Source of the DNA: CALCKU01 sp964654665
GTDB taxonomy: Bacteria > Pseudomonadota > Alphaproteobacteria > Caulobacterales > Maricaulaceae
DNA: 64,000 bases
Assembly (NCBI GenBank): GCA_964654665.1
Contig: CAZZKV010000008.1
Coordinates: 1-64,000, forward strand
Direction: 5' to 3'
A model generated the notes under the pieces. It was not told the origin of the DNA. It saw only the letters and a list, made by a program, of their open reading frames with translations, and ran no database searches. Position 1 is the stretch's first letter. Each line of letters begins with the position of its first letter. The position numbers and the translations under genes were made by a program. Positions 1 to 8,812 of this stretch are shown here, piece by piece.

Positions 1-1987
1 CTTCACCGCCCAATATATCGTCCCATCCAAAATCAAGACGCGTATAAGCCGCAAACGTTTGACGATCAATCGAGCCAACTTCACTTTCAAGGAAAGGCGT
101 TCCTGGAATTAAACTATCACCATTCGTACAGGCACGCTGCGTTAACGGTGCATAAGGAGAACCACAAGGCCCTGATCCTGTCGGGCCACCGGCTGCAGCA
201 ATAATAGCGGCGACTGTATTTTGATAACCATCAAAGTCATTAACACTCGGGCCAATATAGGTCGGAAGTCCACCTGGAATACCAACAGAGGCTCCGCCCT
301 GCCGGTTAAAGTTATCAAGGCTGCGGGTTCCAAATAATGGCGACACAAGATCATTTAGGGCCGGATTAGAATTTCCGCCCAGCAATAATATAGAAACATT
401 ATCATTAAAGTTACCATTGGCCAAACCGCTGATATCACGACCTGTCCAAAGCTCAGAAACGTTACCCCAGTTAAAATCAGATTCGCGTAATGTTGTATCT
501 TGATCAGAATAACGCACACCCGCACGAACAGATTTTAGCCAGCCATCATTCGAGAAGTCATATTCAACATCACCTCTGAACGCGAGAGATTCGGCCTCAT
601 TATCCGTTCTGTGATCCAGGAAATTCCGGATAAAGAAATTACTGGGGTCACTAAAGAAACTCGCGTCTTCACCCGCAGGCGGAACGAATTGAAAAACGGG
701 ATCGTCATCATCTGAAAGATCAATAAATATAGATGACAGGAATGAGGTGCCAAATTGCAAATCAGTTATTTCAGCCGTTGAATCAACATATTGCGCATCA
801 AAATTGAACCGTAAATTATCGCTCGGTGAATATTTTACGTTAAAGCCGAAATCATTCGTAACATTTTCTTCAAGACGTTCGCGTGAAATATTTTGATGCT
901 GTCCACCATTCGCCGGAACAAGAGCCGCCGTTGCCGCAGGACCCCGCCAGACACTATTATCTGTAATCGTACCGCTCTGGAACACATTGTCATCATCAAA
1001 GGTGAAATCCGTCTGATCAAGATCCCCGCGCCGTCCGCTAATACCATCAACGCCGCTTTCAACCGCATTTTCGCCCCATTGAGTACTGGCATCTGAACGC
1101 AAAAATTGCGCTGTTGCTAAAATCGTCTGATCAGGGTTTTCCCATTGCGCAGCTGCTGCAAAGGCTTGACGTTCGCGATCAAATTCCTGCCGGCGAATAC
1201 CGCCGCCACCCGGAATAAATGGCCCCGTTGGAATACCATTCACAACGGGCTGTTCGAAAGCAGAGATTTGAATTGAATCCGCCTGTGATTCAAGTTGGTT
1301 AAAAGAGCCGTTTACCAATAAGCCAAACCGGCCGGATTTTGTATCCCATGTATTAGAAAGCAAAGCCGAACCAGAAGGGTTAAATTCTTCAGAAAGATCA
1401 CTATAAGTGCCCTCAATAGACCCTGCAATGACACGCTTTCCGCCATTATCGAAAGGTAGGCGCGTCCGTAAGTCAATCGACCCAGCCAAACCGCCTTCAA
1501 TAAGGTCAGCCGATTGGTTTTTAAAGACAACAACACTACCCAAAAGCTCAGGGGAAACATCTTCAAACCCTAAAACACCCGAGTCAGTGGCCGCAAACAC
1601 ATCCCGTCCATTCAGCTCAGAACGGACAAATGGCAGCCCTCGAACCACAACACCCGAACCTTCAACATCAAAGTGATCCGGATCATTCGCGCCAGAGAAC
1701 CTGATAATAGAGACCCCAGGCACGCGCTGGAGCGCTTCTGAAACAGAGCGGTCTGGCAATGCGCCAATGTCTTCCGCTGTAATTGCATCAACAAATGTAT
1801 CAGCATTCGCTTTTAACTCTTGAGCCGACTTCAAAGACTGGCGAATACCTGTCGCTACAATCTCGTCTTCTTCCTCGGCCTCTTGCGCATATGTTGGCAG
1901 AGCCGTTCCAACCATTAAGGCGGCGGCCGACGCGCTCACCCATAGAGATCGATTACCTCTACCTTGTAGATTTTGCCAAAATGCCAT
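1..1987 (-). CDS. TonB-dependent receptor, Caulobacter/Xanthomonas type (partial, C-terminus outside window)
   Basis: The frame is open from an ATG at 1987-1985 (Shine-Dalgarno GGAGGG four bases upstream) to the window edge, about 662 residues with no stop. The N-terminus is a signal peptide ending near TYA-QEAEE. A TonB-box-like DEIVATG follows, then a plug domain with the family-typical run ADTFVDAITAEDIGALPDRS, VSEALQRVPGV and VRGLPFVRSELNGRDVF. The rest reads as beta-strand-rich barrel with long Asn/Gly/Asp loops. This subfamily imports oligosaccharides or other large substrates across the outer membrane with ExbBD/TonB energy; the substrate here is unknown. It lies downstream of four halogenase-like genes on the same strand, a frequent pairing in Caulobacterales and Alteromonadales, and has two operator-like dyads in its own leader. 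The missing C-terminus is a window effect. Confidence 0.93.
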   Translation of the reverse strand, partial: MAFWQNLQGRGNRSLWVSASAAALMVGTALPTYAQEAEEEDEIVATGIRQSLKSAQELKANADTFVDAITAEDIGALPDRSVSEALQRVPGVSIIRFSGANDPDHFDVEGSGVVVRGLPFVRSELNGRDVFAATDSGVLGFEDVSPELLGSVVVFKNQSADLIEGGLAGSIDLRTRLPFDNGGKRVIAGSIEGTYSDLSEEFNPSGSALLSNTWDTKSGRFGLLVNGSFNQLESQADSIQISAFEQPVVNGIPTGPFIPGGGGIRRQEFDRERQAFAAAAQWENPDQTILATAQFLRSDASTQWGENAVESGVDGISGRRGDLDQTDFTFDDDNVFQSGTITDNSVWRGPAATAALVPANGGQHQNISRERLEENVTNDFGFNVKYSPSDNLRFNFDAQYVDSTAEITDLQFGTSFLSSIFIDLSDDDDPVFQFVPPAGEDASFFSDPSNFFIRNFLDHRTDNEAESLAFRGDVEYDFSNDGWLKSVRAGVRYSDQDTTLRESDFNWGNVSELWTGRDISGLANGNFNDNVSILLLGGNSNPALNDLVSPLFGTRSLDNFNRQGGASVGIPGGLPTYIGPSVNDFDGYQNTVAAIIAAAGGPTGSGPCGSPYAPLTQRACTNGDSLIPGTPFLESEVGSIDRQTFAAYTRLDFGWDDILGGE

Positions 1988-2042
1988 TTTTCCCTCCGTT
2001 AACGAAAAATCGTTTATTATCCTATTTGACTACCAAACACGA

Positions 2043-2113
2043 ATTGACAACCTTGTCAATTTTATTTGACAACCTTGTCAATACTTTCAAAAAAAAGTCT
2101 ATGTATTGTCAAT
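2043..2113. promoter_or_regulatory. Tandem operator-like dyads upstream of the TonB receptor
   Basis: Two copies of TTGACAACCTTGTCAA lie at 2044-2059 and 2066-2081, with centres 22 bp apart, about two helical turns. A third half-site TTGTCAAT lies at 2106-2113. Each 16-mer is an inverted repeat with one asymmetric centre pair. Such even palindromes are typical of LacI-family operators, which commonly control TonB receptor genes for sugar uptake. No LacI gene is in the window, so the regulator is inferred. The sites lie 57-94 bp upstream of the receptor start, a position suited to promoter occlusion. The rest of the 1988-2230 gap shows nothing else recognisable. Confidence 0.7.
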
Positions 2114-2230
2114 AAATTTGCACATCTTCGCCATTAATAATTAAAATCTGTGATCAAAATATCACAATCAAATACGGTACAGGGTATAATTCGCGCAACA
2201 ATTATTGCCAAATATAGTAAGCTGATCCTT

Positions 2231-3745
2231 TCACACAACTGATTCTGCGCGGCAATGTTCGTCAATATAACCTTGATGAGACGGCATATAGTCAACCCCT
2301 GCTATAATGGCCTCTTCAATTTGCGCCATAACGCCAGATAATTTTTCAGCACTCACCTTATTGGCTACAGGATTATAGCCTTGCGGCACAATACCCTGCC
2401 CATACATTACAGCCAACCAACTTGGCGTGCTAAACAAATCGAGATGCGCATCGAAAATACGGCCTGCGCTCTTGAATTGGCGAATTTTTTGCTTCAGATG
2501 CTCTGACTGCTCAATCGTCTGACAATATCGCCAAAATTTCGAATCAGTCCGCTCTGTCGCTGTATAATGCAGAACCAGAAAATCCCGAACGCGCTCATAT
2601 TCCAATAGGGTTCGCTTATTAAAGGCATCAATATCATGAGCATTAAAGCTTTTATCTGGAAAATGTGTCAAAAGACGCGCCAAACTGGTCTGCACCAAAT
2701 GGATGCTGGTCGATTCGAGCGGTTCCATAAAACCGGCCGCCAATCCAAGGGCCAGTACATTTTTATTCCAAAACTGTTTCCGGTGTCCCGTCGTGAACCG
2801 TAAAAATTTCGGATCACCCAAAGCTGGGGCATCAAGATTATCAATCAAAATGTCTGCCGCCCGTGTATCGCTCATAAATTCGCTGGCATAAACATGCCCA
2901 TTACCGGTTCGGTGCTGCAATGGAATACGCCACTGCCATCCCGCCTCTCGGGCCGTTGCTTTCGTATAAGGAATAGGCTCCCCATGCGCTTGGCACCCAA
3001 TAGCGACGGCTCTATTTGCCGGTAGCCATTGACTCCAATCACGATACCCCGTGCTAAGCGCGCCTTCGATCAACACACCTCGAAAGCCCGAACAATCAAT
3101 AAAAAAATCAGCATCTAATCTGCGGCCATCATCCGTTGTCACAGACTCGACAAATCCCGTTTCGTTATTTTGGGATGTGTCAATGATTTTACCTTCAAGC
3201 CGTTCAACACCTTTTGATTCTGCATAACGACGCAAATAGGCGCCATAAAGACCGGCATCAAATTGATAGGCATAATTAATCCCCGCCAAAGCCGATTTGG
3301 GGCGATCTTTAAGCGGGCGCATAAATTTACCCGCTTCACAGGCCCGCGCCATTAAAGAATAATCAAATAAATCCCGATCATGACCAGCCAAAAACTGCCG
3401 AACCCAATATTGGTAAAACGGAATAACGTCAAAATCGATTCCAAAATCGCCAAAAGGGTGAATATAGCTATGCCCCAAGCGTTTCCAGTCAATGAATTCA
3501 ATTCCAAGCTTAAATGTTGCCTGCGTTTCTTTGACGAATTCATTTTCGTTCAAGCCAAGCATGTCATTGAACATTTTAATCGGCGGTATCGTAGCCTCGC
3601 CAACGCCCACTGTACCAATAGCCTCTGATTCAATAAGCCGGATAGAGATTGAAGTCCCCGTTAATAAATGTGACAGAGCCGCCGCAGCCATCCATCCCGT
3701 TGTCCCGCCGCCCACAATCAATATCTGTTTAATATGCTCAGCCAT
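2231..3745 (-). CDS. Flavin-dependent (tryptophan-type) halogenase-like protein D
   Basis: This 504-residue protein belongs to the tryptophan halogenase family, FADH2-dependent enzymes that make hypohalous acid and direct it through a lysine to an aromatic substrate. Visible features are the FAD motif GGGTTGW at 12-18, GVGEAT at 47-52, Lys79 in ATFKLGIEF (same position as the catalytic lysine of PrnA/RebH), WQWRIP at 270-275 (the WxWxIP signature) and EPLEST at 341-346 at the halide/glutamate region. The substrate is unknown; members linked to TonB receptors have rarely been tested and may not halogenate. Its ATG overlaps the upstream stop by one base (TAATG), so translation is probably coupled. 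It differs from its paralogues in having AAGFMEPLEST where they have SGGFLEPLEST. Confidence 0.9.
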   Translation of the reverse strand: MAEHIKQILIVGGGTTGWMAAAALSHLLTGTSISIRLIESEAIGTVGVGEATIPPIKMFNDMLGLNENEFVKETQATFKLGIEFIDWKRLGHSYIHPFGDFGIDFDVIPFYQYWVRQFLAGHDRDLFDYSLMARACEAGKFMRPLKDRPKSALAGINYAYQFDAGLYGAYLRRYAESKGVERLEGKIIDTSQNNETGFVESVTTDDGRRLDADFFIDCSGFRGVLIEGALSTGYRDWSQWLPANRAVAIGCQAHGEPIPYTKATAREAGWQWRIPLQHRTGNGHVYASEFMSDTRAADILIDNLDAPALGDPKFLRFTTGHRKQFWNKNVLALGLAAGFMEPLESTSIHLVQTSLARLLTHFPDKSFNAHDIDAFNKRTLLEYERVRDFLVLHYTATERTDSKFWRYCQTIEQSEHLKQKIRQFKSAGRIFDAHLDLFSTPSWLAVMYGQGIVPQGYNPVANKVSAEKLSGVMAQIEEAIIAGVDYMPSHQGYIDEHCRAESVV

Positions 3746-5256
3746 TAGGGTAATTCCGCCTTACAAAACCTATCAATAAAGGCTTGGTGGGACGGCATAG
3801 CTTTAACGGTTTTATCCAGAACCCCCCGTATATTAGCCAAACTTTGTTCTATGTTACTACGGCTTAACCCGTCGACAATGGGGTTATACCCGTCCGGAGT
3901 TAACCCTTGACCCGCTGCAACGGCAAGCCAACTTGTGGCATCAAAAAGCTCGGAATCATATTTAAAAAACCGCCCGCGCGAGCGCAACAATTCCATCTTT
4001 TGCGACAAGCTATCAGGAATATCCATAGTCCGAACATAGTTCCAAAACGGCGTATCATCACGGCAGGTTGCTTTATAGTGTAAGATAAGAAAATCCCGAA
4101 TATGTGTGAAATCATTTGTCATAAGGCGGTTATACTCATCGCGCTCAACTGTTGGCATAGTTTTATCCGGAAACAATGAAAGCAGCTTGGCGATACCCGT
4201 TCGAATAAGATGAATACTGGTAGATTCAAGCGGCTCTAAAAACCCACCAGACAAGCCTATAGCGACGCAATTATGCGTCCAAAACTTTTTGCGTACACCT
4301 GTTACAAACCGCAAATGTTTAGGCGTGCCCATAGGTTCAGAGCCCAGCCTTTCCAACAAACTGTTTTCAGCAACCTCTGGCGTAGAAAATTGATCGCAAT
4401 ATACATATCCATTTCCAGTCCGGTGCTGAAGCGGAATACGCCACTGCCAACCCGCCTCCATCGCCGTAGACCGTGTATAAGGCACAGGCGGAACCATCGG
4501 ATTTGACCCCACCGCAACAGCGCGATTCGCTGGTAGATATGGGCTCCAATCCGTATAACCAGCCTTAAAAACCTGCTCGATCAAAACACCGCGAAACCCT
4601 GTGCAATCAATGAACAAATCCCCAGCTAAGCGTTGACCATCTTCCAATACGATCGATTGAATAAATCCTGTTTCAGAGTCCTGAGCAACATCAACAACCT
4701 TTCCTTCAAGTCTTTGCGCGCCGCGTGCTTCGCTATATTGACGCAAAAAAGCTGCATAAAGACTGGCATCAAAATGAAAGGCATAGGCCAATTTACGCAT
4801 GACAGCCCCATGTTCAGCTTGGGGACGCAAAAATTTCCCGTCATAAGCGGCTTTAGCATTAAGAGAATATTCCTCTAAAGGGCGCTTATCCCCCAAAGAT
4901 TGCATCTTCACCCAAAAATGATGAAAGGGAATACCTTCAAGATCAAAACCATGGGTGCCAAATGGGTGGAAATATGTCTCGCCAATTTTATACCAATCCG
5001 CAAATTCAATCCCTAATTTAAAGGTCGCATTGGTCGCTTTAACAAATGTATTTTCATCAATACCCAATTGTTCATTAAATGCAGCGATAGACGGTATCGT
5101 CGCCTCGCCGACCCCGACAGTACCAATAGCCTCTGACTCAACCAATGTTATAGTTGTTTGGGCCTTATCCAGACATTTCGATAAAGCCGCAGCCGTCATC
5201 CAGCCGGCTGTACCGCCGCCGACTATGATAATATTTTCAACGAAACTATCTTGCAT
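3745..5256 (-). CDS. Flavin-dependent (tryptophan-type) halogenase-like protein C
   Basis: A 503-residue paralogue of its neighbours with the complete halogenase signature set: FAD-binding GGGTAGW at 13-19, GVGEATIP around 48-55, the catalytic-lysine position at Lys80 in ATFKLGIEF, WQWRIP in the middle third, and GGFLEPLESTSIHL towards the C-terminus. Length matches the short tryptophan-halogenase class (about 500-540). It starts 14 bp after the degenerate paralogue and its stop overlaps the next start, so it is an internal cistron of the four-gene operon. It presumably needs a partner flavin reductase, and none is encoded in this window. Substrate and halogenating ability are not shown by the sequence. 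Confidence 0.9.
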   Translation of the reverse strand: MQDSFVENIIIVGGGTAGWMTAAALSKCLDKAQTTITLVESEAIGTVGVGEATIPSIAAFNEQLGIDENTFVKATNATFKLGIEFADWYKIGETYFHPFGTHGFDLEGIPFHHFWVKMQSLGDKRPLEEYSLNAKAAYDGKFLRPQAEHGAVMRKLAYAFHFDASLYAAFLRQYSEARGAQRLEGKVVDVAQDSETGFIQSIVLEDGQRLAGDLFIDCTGFRGVLIEQVFKAGYTDWSPYLPANRAVAVGSNPMVPPVPYTRSTAMEAGWQWRIPLQHRTGNGYVYCDQFSTPEVAENSLLERLGSEPMGTPKHLRFVTGVRKKFWTHNCVAIGLSGGFLEPLESTSIHLIRTGIAKLLSLFPDKTMPTVERDEYNRLMTNDFTHIRDFLILHYKATCRDDTPFWNYVRTMDIPDSLSQKMELLRSRGRFFKYDSELFDATSWLAVAAGQGLTPDGYNPIVDGLSRSNIEQSLANIRGVLDKTVKAMPSHQAFIDRFCKAELP

Positions 5257-5270
5257 AATTCTGGTTATCT

Positions 5271-6386
5271 CTAAACATTGGCGCCCCTCAAAACGGATTG
5301 GATATCTGCGTCCATTTGCGAAACATGCGCCAATAATTCGGCTTTACTTAATCCATCCGCCTGTCGATCATAATGTCGCGGCAATACCCCTGCCCCGATA
5401 AGGGCAGCCTGCCATTCTGGCGGTGAAAAAACTTCATAATCTTCAATAGGGATACGCCCACGCTCTGCATAAATATCAACTTTCCGGGCCAATTCCGGCC
5501 GTGTCGAAGCGCCGTCAATACCCGTTAACAAAAGTGCCTCCATATCCTCAATACGCTGCGTTTCAATCAGGGTAAGCCGATTGTACTCGGCCATCTCATA
5601 GGCATTGTATCTCTGGTCCGGCATAAATGCATTCATACGCTCCATCGCAGACTGAAGACGGTAAAGTTCAATCGCGGGCAAGCGTTCACCTTCTGCGATA
5701 TAAAGACAGTTCCTATTCCATCCTAACGTTTGCTTTTCCGTCCCTTTTACATCCGTCATAACAAGAATAACACAATCAGCCTTTACAGGGCCTGCATCAC
5801 TCTCAACCGCAGTAATGTGTCCAGAAAGACTATCTTTATGGGTATTTTTAAACACTGACGTTATAAATTTAACCCCTAGTTTTTGCGCGTAATGTAACAT
5901 CATACTTGCATAGAGATGACGCGGGAAAACATATCCAAAATCCGTAGACTCAAGGACAGGTGTTTGATCACCCAATTTATGCAAGGCGAGATTAAGATTA
6001 TAATGTGATAGAGGTTTTAAAGGGTTTTTACCCCATAAACATGTGACAATCTGCTGAAAGGCTACTCCTTTATAAGGCTTTCCAAACCCGCCAAAGGGTA
6101 GAGATTGTTTGTTATCATTCCTGTTAAAATCCCAAGCAAATCGGCGGCGACCCTGGGCTGGACCTAAAATGTTTTTCTCGGGAATTTGTAATAATTGATG
6201 AAGGTGCCGAATATTAGGGCGGGCAAAGACGGTACCCGTCTCTTGAAACGGATAAGACGTTGGCACTACGGTAATACGGCACCCAGAGCCAGCGCACCGC
6301 GCGGCTAAATAAGCCGCGGGTAATGCTGCGCGCAAACCATCGCCGATGATCACAATATTGCCTAATGGCTGAGCGGGATTGGTCAC
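5271..6386 (-). CDS. Degenerate halogenase-like flavoprotein (catalytic motifs lost)
   Basis: This 371-residue protein is a shortened, diverged member of the family of its three neighbours. The N-terminus keeps a Rossmann start (IVIIGDGLRAA, replacing GGGTAGW) and the C-terminus aligns with the paralogues (VFSPPEWQAALIGAGVLPRHYD matches the SWLAVxxGQGxxPxxY segment). It lacks the GVGEAT stretch, the catalytic lysine segment FKLGIEF, the WxWxIP motif and a recognisable EPLEST motif. The frame is intact over 1.1 kb and the gene is coupled upstream through an ATGA overlap, so it is probably expressed and not simply decaying. A structural or regulatory partner of the active paralogues is one reading; a diverged FAD enzyme is another. 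Confidence 0.7.
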   Translation of the reverse strand: MTNPAQPLGNIVIIGDGLRAALPAAYLAARCAGSGCRITVVPTSYPFQETGTVFARPNIRHLHQLLQIPEKNILGPAQGRRRFAWDFNRNDNKQSLPFGGFGKPYKGVAFQQIVTCLWGKNPLKPLSHYNLNLALHKLGDQTPVLESTDFGYVFPRHLYASMMLHYAQKLGVKFITSVFKNTHKDSLSGHITAVESDAGPVKADCVILVMTDVKGTEKQTLGWNRNCLYIAEGERLPAIELYRLQSAMERMNAFMPDQRYNAYEMAEYNRLTLIETQRIEDMEALLLTGIDGASTRPELARKVDIYAERGRIPIEDYEVFSPPEWQAALIGAGVLPRHYDRQADGLSKAELLAHVSQMDADIQSVLRGANV

Positions 6387-7900
6387 GGAGCCTCCTCCGT
6401 CATACCATGAGCGCGAATATAGGCTGCGTGATCCGGCATTGATCCAACAGTGTGTGTCATCAATGCGCGCATTTGTGCCAAATGGTGGCGCATATTATCC
6501 GCCCCCAATTGATCAACCCGCCAGTCATAATCCTGCGGAATGATCCCTTGACCAATATAAACCGCAACCCAACTGGGAGTAAGGAAAAGGCCATGATCAT
6601 ATTTCACTACGCGGCCGCGCTCTTGGAATAAGGAGAGCTTTTCCTGCAAAGAGGTTGGAATAGCCATGGTTCGCATATAATTCCAAAATTCGGAATCATC
6701 GCGTTGCGTCGCATGATAATGCAAGATCAGAAAGTCCCGAACCCGATCAAATTCCAAATCCATTAAACGGTTATATTCTTTGGAATCTATTGCGAAATTT
6801 TTTGTTTGCGGAAAATGCTCTATAAGCTTGGTAATACCTTCCTGTATTAAATAAATACTGGTCGATTCGAGTGGCTCTAAAAACCCCCCGGACAGACCTA
6901 TAGCCACACAATTTTTATGCCAGAATTGACGCCGTTTCCCTGTCTGAAATCTTAAAATCCTGGGCTCAGCTAACGCTTTACCTTCCAAATTATTCGTCAG
7001 GGATTGAGCTGCATCTTCATCGCTTATAAAATGAGAGGCATAGACATGGCCATTCCCTGTTCGGTGTTGCAAAGGAATACGCCAGCGCCATCCGGCTGTA
7101 TCTGCGGTTGCGCGCGTATAAGGCAATAAAGGCCCATCACTTTCACAGGCTACAGCAACAGCACGGTCACACGGAAGCCACTGTGTCCAGCTATCATATC
7201 CCGTTTCCAGAGCCTTTTCGATAAGAACCCCAAAAAATCCTGTGCAATCAATGAATATATCCCCAGAAACACTCTCTCCGCTTTCAAGATTTATAGTCGA
7301 AATAGTCCCGCTTTCCGGCTCAAGTGTTACATCAATCACTTTGCCTTCAATACGGTTTACGCCGCGCGCCTGTGCATGACGTCGCAAAAACGGAGCATAT
7401 TTGAGAGAGTCGAATTGATAAGCATATCGATACGTTGAACTGACAGAGCGCGGATCGTTTGACGGGGGTTGGAATTTTGCAGCTCGGCACGCTATAATGG
7501 GCAGGGAATATTCATCTAATGCCCCCGTTTGTGGATCAGATAGCATTTTTCGCCAGTAATGATGAAAAGCCACACCATTATTGGACAGGCCATAGTCCCC
7601 AAAGGGGTGAATATAACTATCACCCCGCTTACCCCAATCGACAAATTCAATCCCTAATTTAAATGTCGCTGACGTCACAGCCATAAATTCTGCTTCGTCA
7701 ATGCCAATTGCATCATTAAAAAATTTGATATGCGGCAGGGTGGCCTCACCCACACCAATAACACCGATAGCCTCGGATTCCACCAATGTAATATTAAGAC
7801 CTGTATTGCCAAGCAATGTAGAGAGGCCCGCCGCTGTCATCCAGCCGGCTGTCCCGCCGCCAACAATCACTACATTTTTAAGTGCCTCTGGGGCAGACAT
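6383..7900 (-). CDS. Flavin-dependent (tryptophan-type) halogenase-like protein A, first gene of the operon
   Basis: A 505-residue halogenase-family protein with FAD motif GGGTAGW at 14-20, GVGEATLPHI at 49-58, the catalytic-lysine position at Lys81 in ATFKLGIEF, WRWRIP (WxWxIP) and GGFLEPLESTSIYL. The ATG at 7900 has a good ribosome binding site, AAGGAG, eight bases upstream. It heads the minus-strand operon and shares a 108-bp divergent promoter region with the DUF6445-like gene at 8009, so the halogenase-like operon and the catabolic operon are probably co-regulated. Its TGA overlaps the next ATG (ATGA). As with the paralogues, flavin-dependent oxidation of an aromatic group is the family expectation; the actual reaction is unknown. 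Confidence 0.9.
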   Translation of the reverse strand: MSAPEALKNVVIVGGGTAGWMTAAGLSTLLGNTGLNITLVESEAIGVIGVGEATLPHIKFFNDAIGIDEAEFMAVTSATFKLGIEFVDWGKRGDSYIHPFGDYGLSNNGVAFHHYWRKMLSDPQTGALDEYSLPIIACRAAKFQPPSNDPRSVSSTYRYAYQFDSLKYAPFLRRHAQARGVNRIEGKVIDVTLEPESGTISTINLESGESVSGDIFIDCTGFFGVLIEKALETGYDSWTQWLPCDRAVAVACESDGPLLPYTRATADTAGWRWRIPLQHRTGNGHVYASHFISDEDAAQSLTNNLEGKALAEPRILRFQTGKRRQFWHKNCVAIGLSGGFLEPLESTSIYLIQEGITKLIEHFPQTKNFAIDSKEYNRLMDLEFDRVRDFLILHYHATQRDDSEFWNYMRTMAIPTSLQEKLSLFQERGRVVKYDHGLFLTPSWVAVYIGQGIIPQDYDWRVDQLGADNMRHHLAQMRALMTHTVGSMPDHAAYIRAHGMTEEAP

Positions 7901-7940
7901 TGACCCAACTCCTTATTTCAAATCGTGTTAAACGGTATAA

Positions 7941-7962
7941 TTGGCATCGTTGTCAATTGACA
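7941..7962. promoter_or_regulatory. Operator-like dyad in the divergent promoter region
   Basis: TTGGCATCGTTGTCAA at 7941-7956 is an imperfect relative (six of eight symmetric pairs) of the two dyads before the TonB receptor. It runs directly into a second palindrome, TGTCAATTGACA, at 7951-7962. It sits between the halogenase operon and the plus-strand catabolic genes and could control both. The same unidentified regulator, probably LacI-type, is inferred. A lone half-site TTGACAAC also occurs at 8771-8778, before the Gfo/Idh gene. Confidence 0.5.
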
Positions 7963-7985
7963 CGTTAAATTATCAATTGCATAGT
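7957..7985 (+). promoter_or_regulatory. Candidate sigma-70 promoter for the plus-strand operon
   Basis: TTGACA at 7957-7962 is followed after exactly 17 bp by CATAGT at 7980-7985 (four of six matches to TATAAT). Predicted transcription would start near 7992, giving a very short leader before the ATG at 8009. The -35 hexamer lies within the dyad at 7951-7962, so a bound repressor would block it. Prediction from sequence only. Confidence 0.4.
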
Positions 7986-8008
7986 CATACAAGTATTGTT
8001 CTACAATC

Positions 8009-8707
8009 ATGGTCATACACTTGGATACATCTAACATAGCAGGTGCAACAACACTTTATATTGGCGAAGAAAAAGAACCTGTCGTTATAATTGATAAATT
8101 CTCAAACAATATAGACATGATTATTGAGGCGGGATTAAAAGCCGAATATCAAAAATCTGAATCCGCCTATCCGGGATTACGCGCGCCCGCCAACCCTAAT
8201 TACCTCAAATTACGTGATGCTATGATGTTTAAAATTTTTAGCACTATATTCGGATTGTCAAAGCATATTAAATGTGAAAATGCGGCTTATTCACTCGTCA
8301 CAACACCACGCAATGCATTAACACCCCAACAGTGCCTCCCCCATATCGATGATGTCGCACCCAATGTTTTGGCAATTATGCATTATCTCAGAGGTCCGGA
8401 AACGGGCGGCACAGCCTTTTACCGGCACCGCCGAACAGGATTTGAAACCCTGACGATAGATCGGTATGAAAAATATCAAGAGGCTATGCGTGAAGATGAT
8501 GAAGACTTTGGCCCGCCAGCTCAAAATTATATTGGGGGCCATACCGAGCGTTATGAAATGATTGAAAAAATCGACGCCAAACCCGACCGCCTTATTCTTT
8601 ATAGAGGTTATTTATTGCATTCGGGCTGGATAAGCCAAACCCTACCATTATCGACAGACCCTGCTGATGGGCGTTTAACGGTGAATATGTTCCTCAAGGG
8701 TTACTAA
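8009..8707 (+). CDS. DUF6445-like protein, putative Fe(II)-dependent oxygenase
   Basis: A 232-residue cytoplasmic protein without signal peptide. It resembles the DUF6445 family, often found beside tryptophan-halogenase-like and TonB receptor genes in alphaproteobacteria. The run LPHIDDVAPNVLAIMHYL (H112, D114) and the later LLHSG (H204), followed by R222 in DGRLTVNMF, match the H-x-D...H plus arginine pattern of the double-stranded beta-helix Fe(II)/2-oxoglutarate oxygenase fold. This assignment is inferred from the pattern. No strong Shine-Dalgarno precedes the ATG, consistent with a near-leaderless transcript. It is the first gene of the plus-strand set and is divergent from the halogenase operon. 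Confidence 0.65.
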   Translation: MVIHLDTSNIAGATTLYIGEEKEPVVIIDKFSNNIDMIIEAGLKAEYQKSESAYPGLRAPANPNYLKLRDAMMFKIFSTIFGLSKHIKCENAAYSLVTTPRNALTPQQCLPHIDDVAPNVLAIMHYLRGPETGGTAFYRHRRTGFETLTIDRYEKYQEAMREDDEDFGPPAQNYIGGHTERYEMIEKIDAKPDRLILYRGYLLHSGWISQTLPLSTDPADGRLTVNMFLKGY

Positions 8708-8812
8708 TACTGGCGTTAATTCAAATATGAAAATGCGGACTTGACGTCAGCCTGTTCTACAGTTTAAGAATTGACAACGTAAGACAAGATTTTATGAATT
8801 TAAGGAAAAAAC

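Noticed and set aside
8771..8798. TTGACA-16-TATGAA as a promoter for the Gfo/Idh gene
   Set aside because: Transcription would start at or after the ribosome binding site (8802-8806), so it cannot serve the GTG start at 8813.
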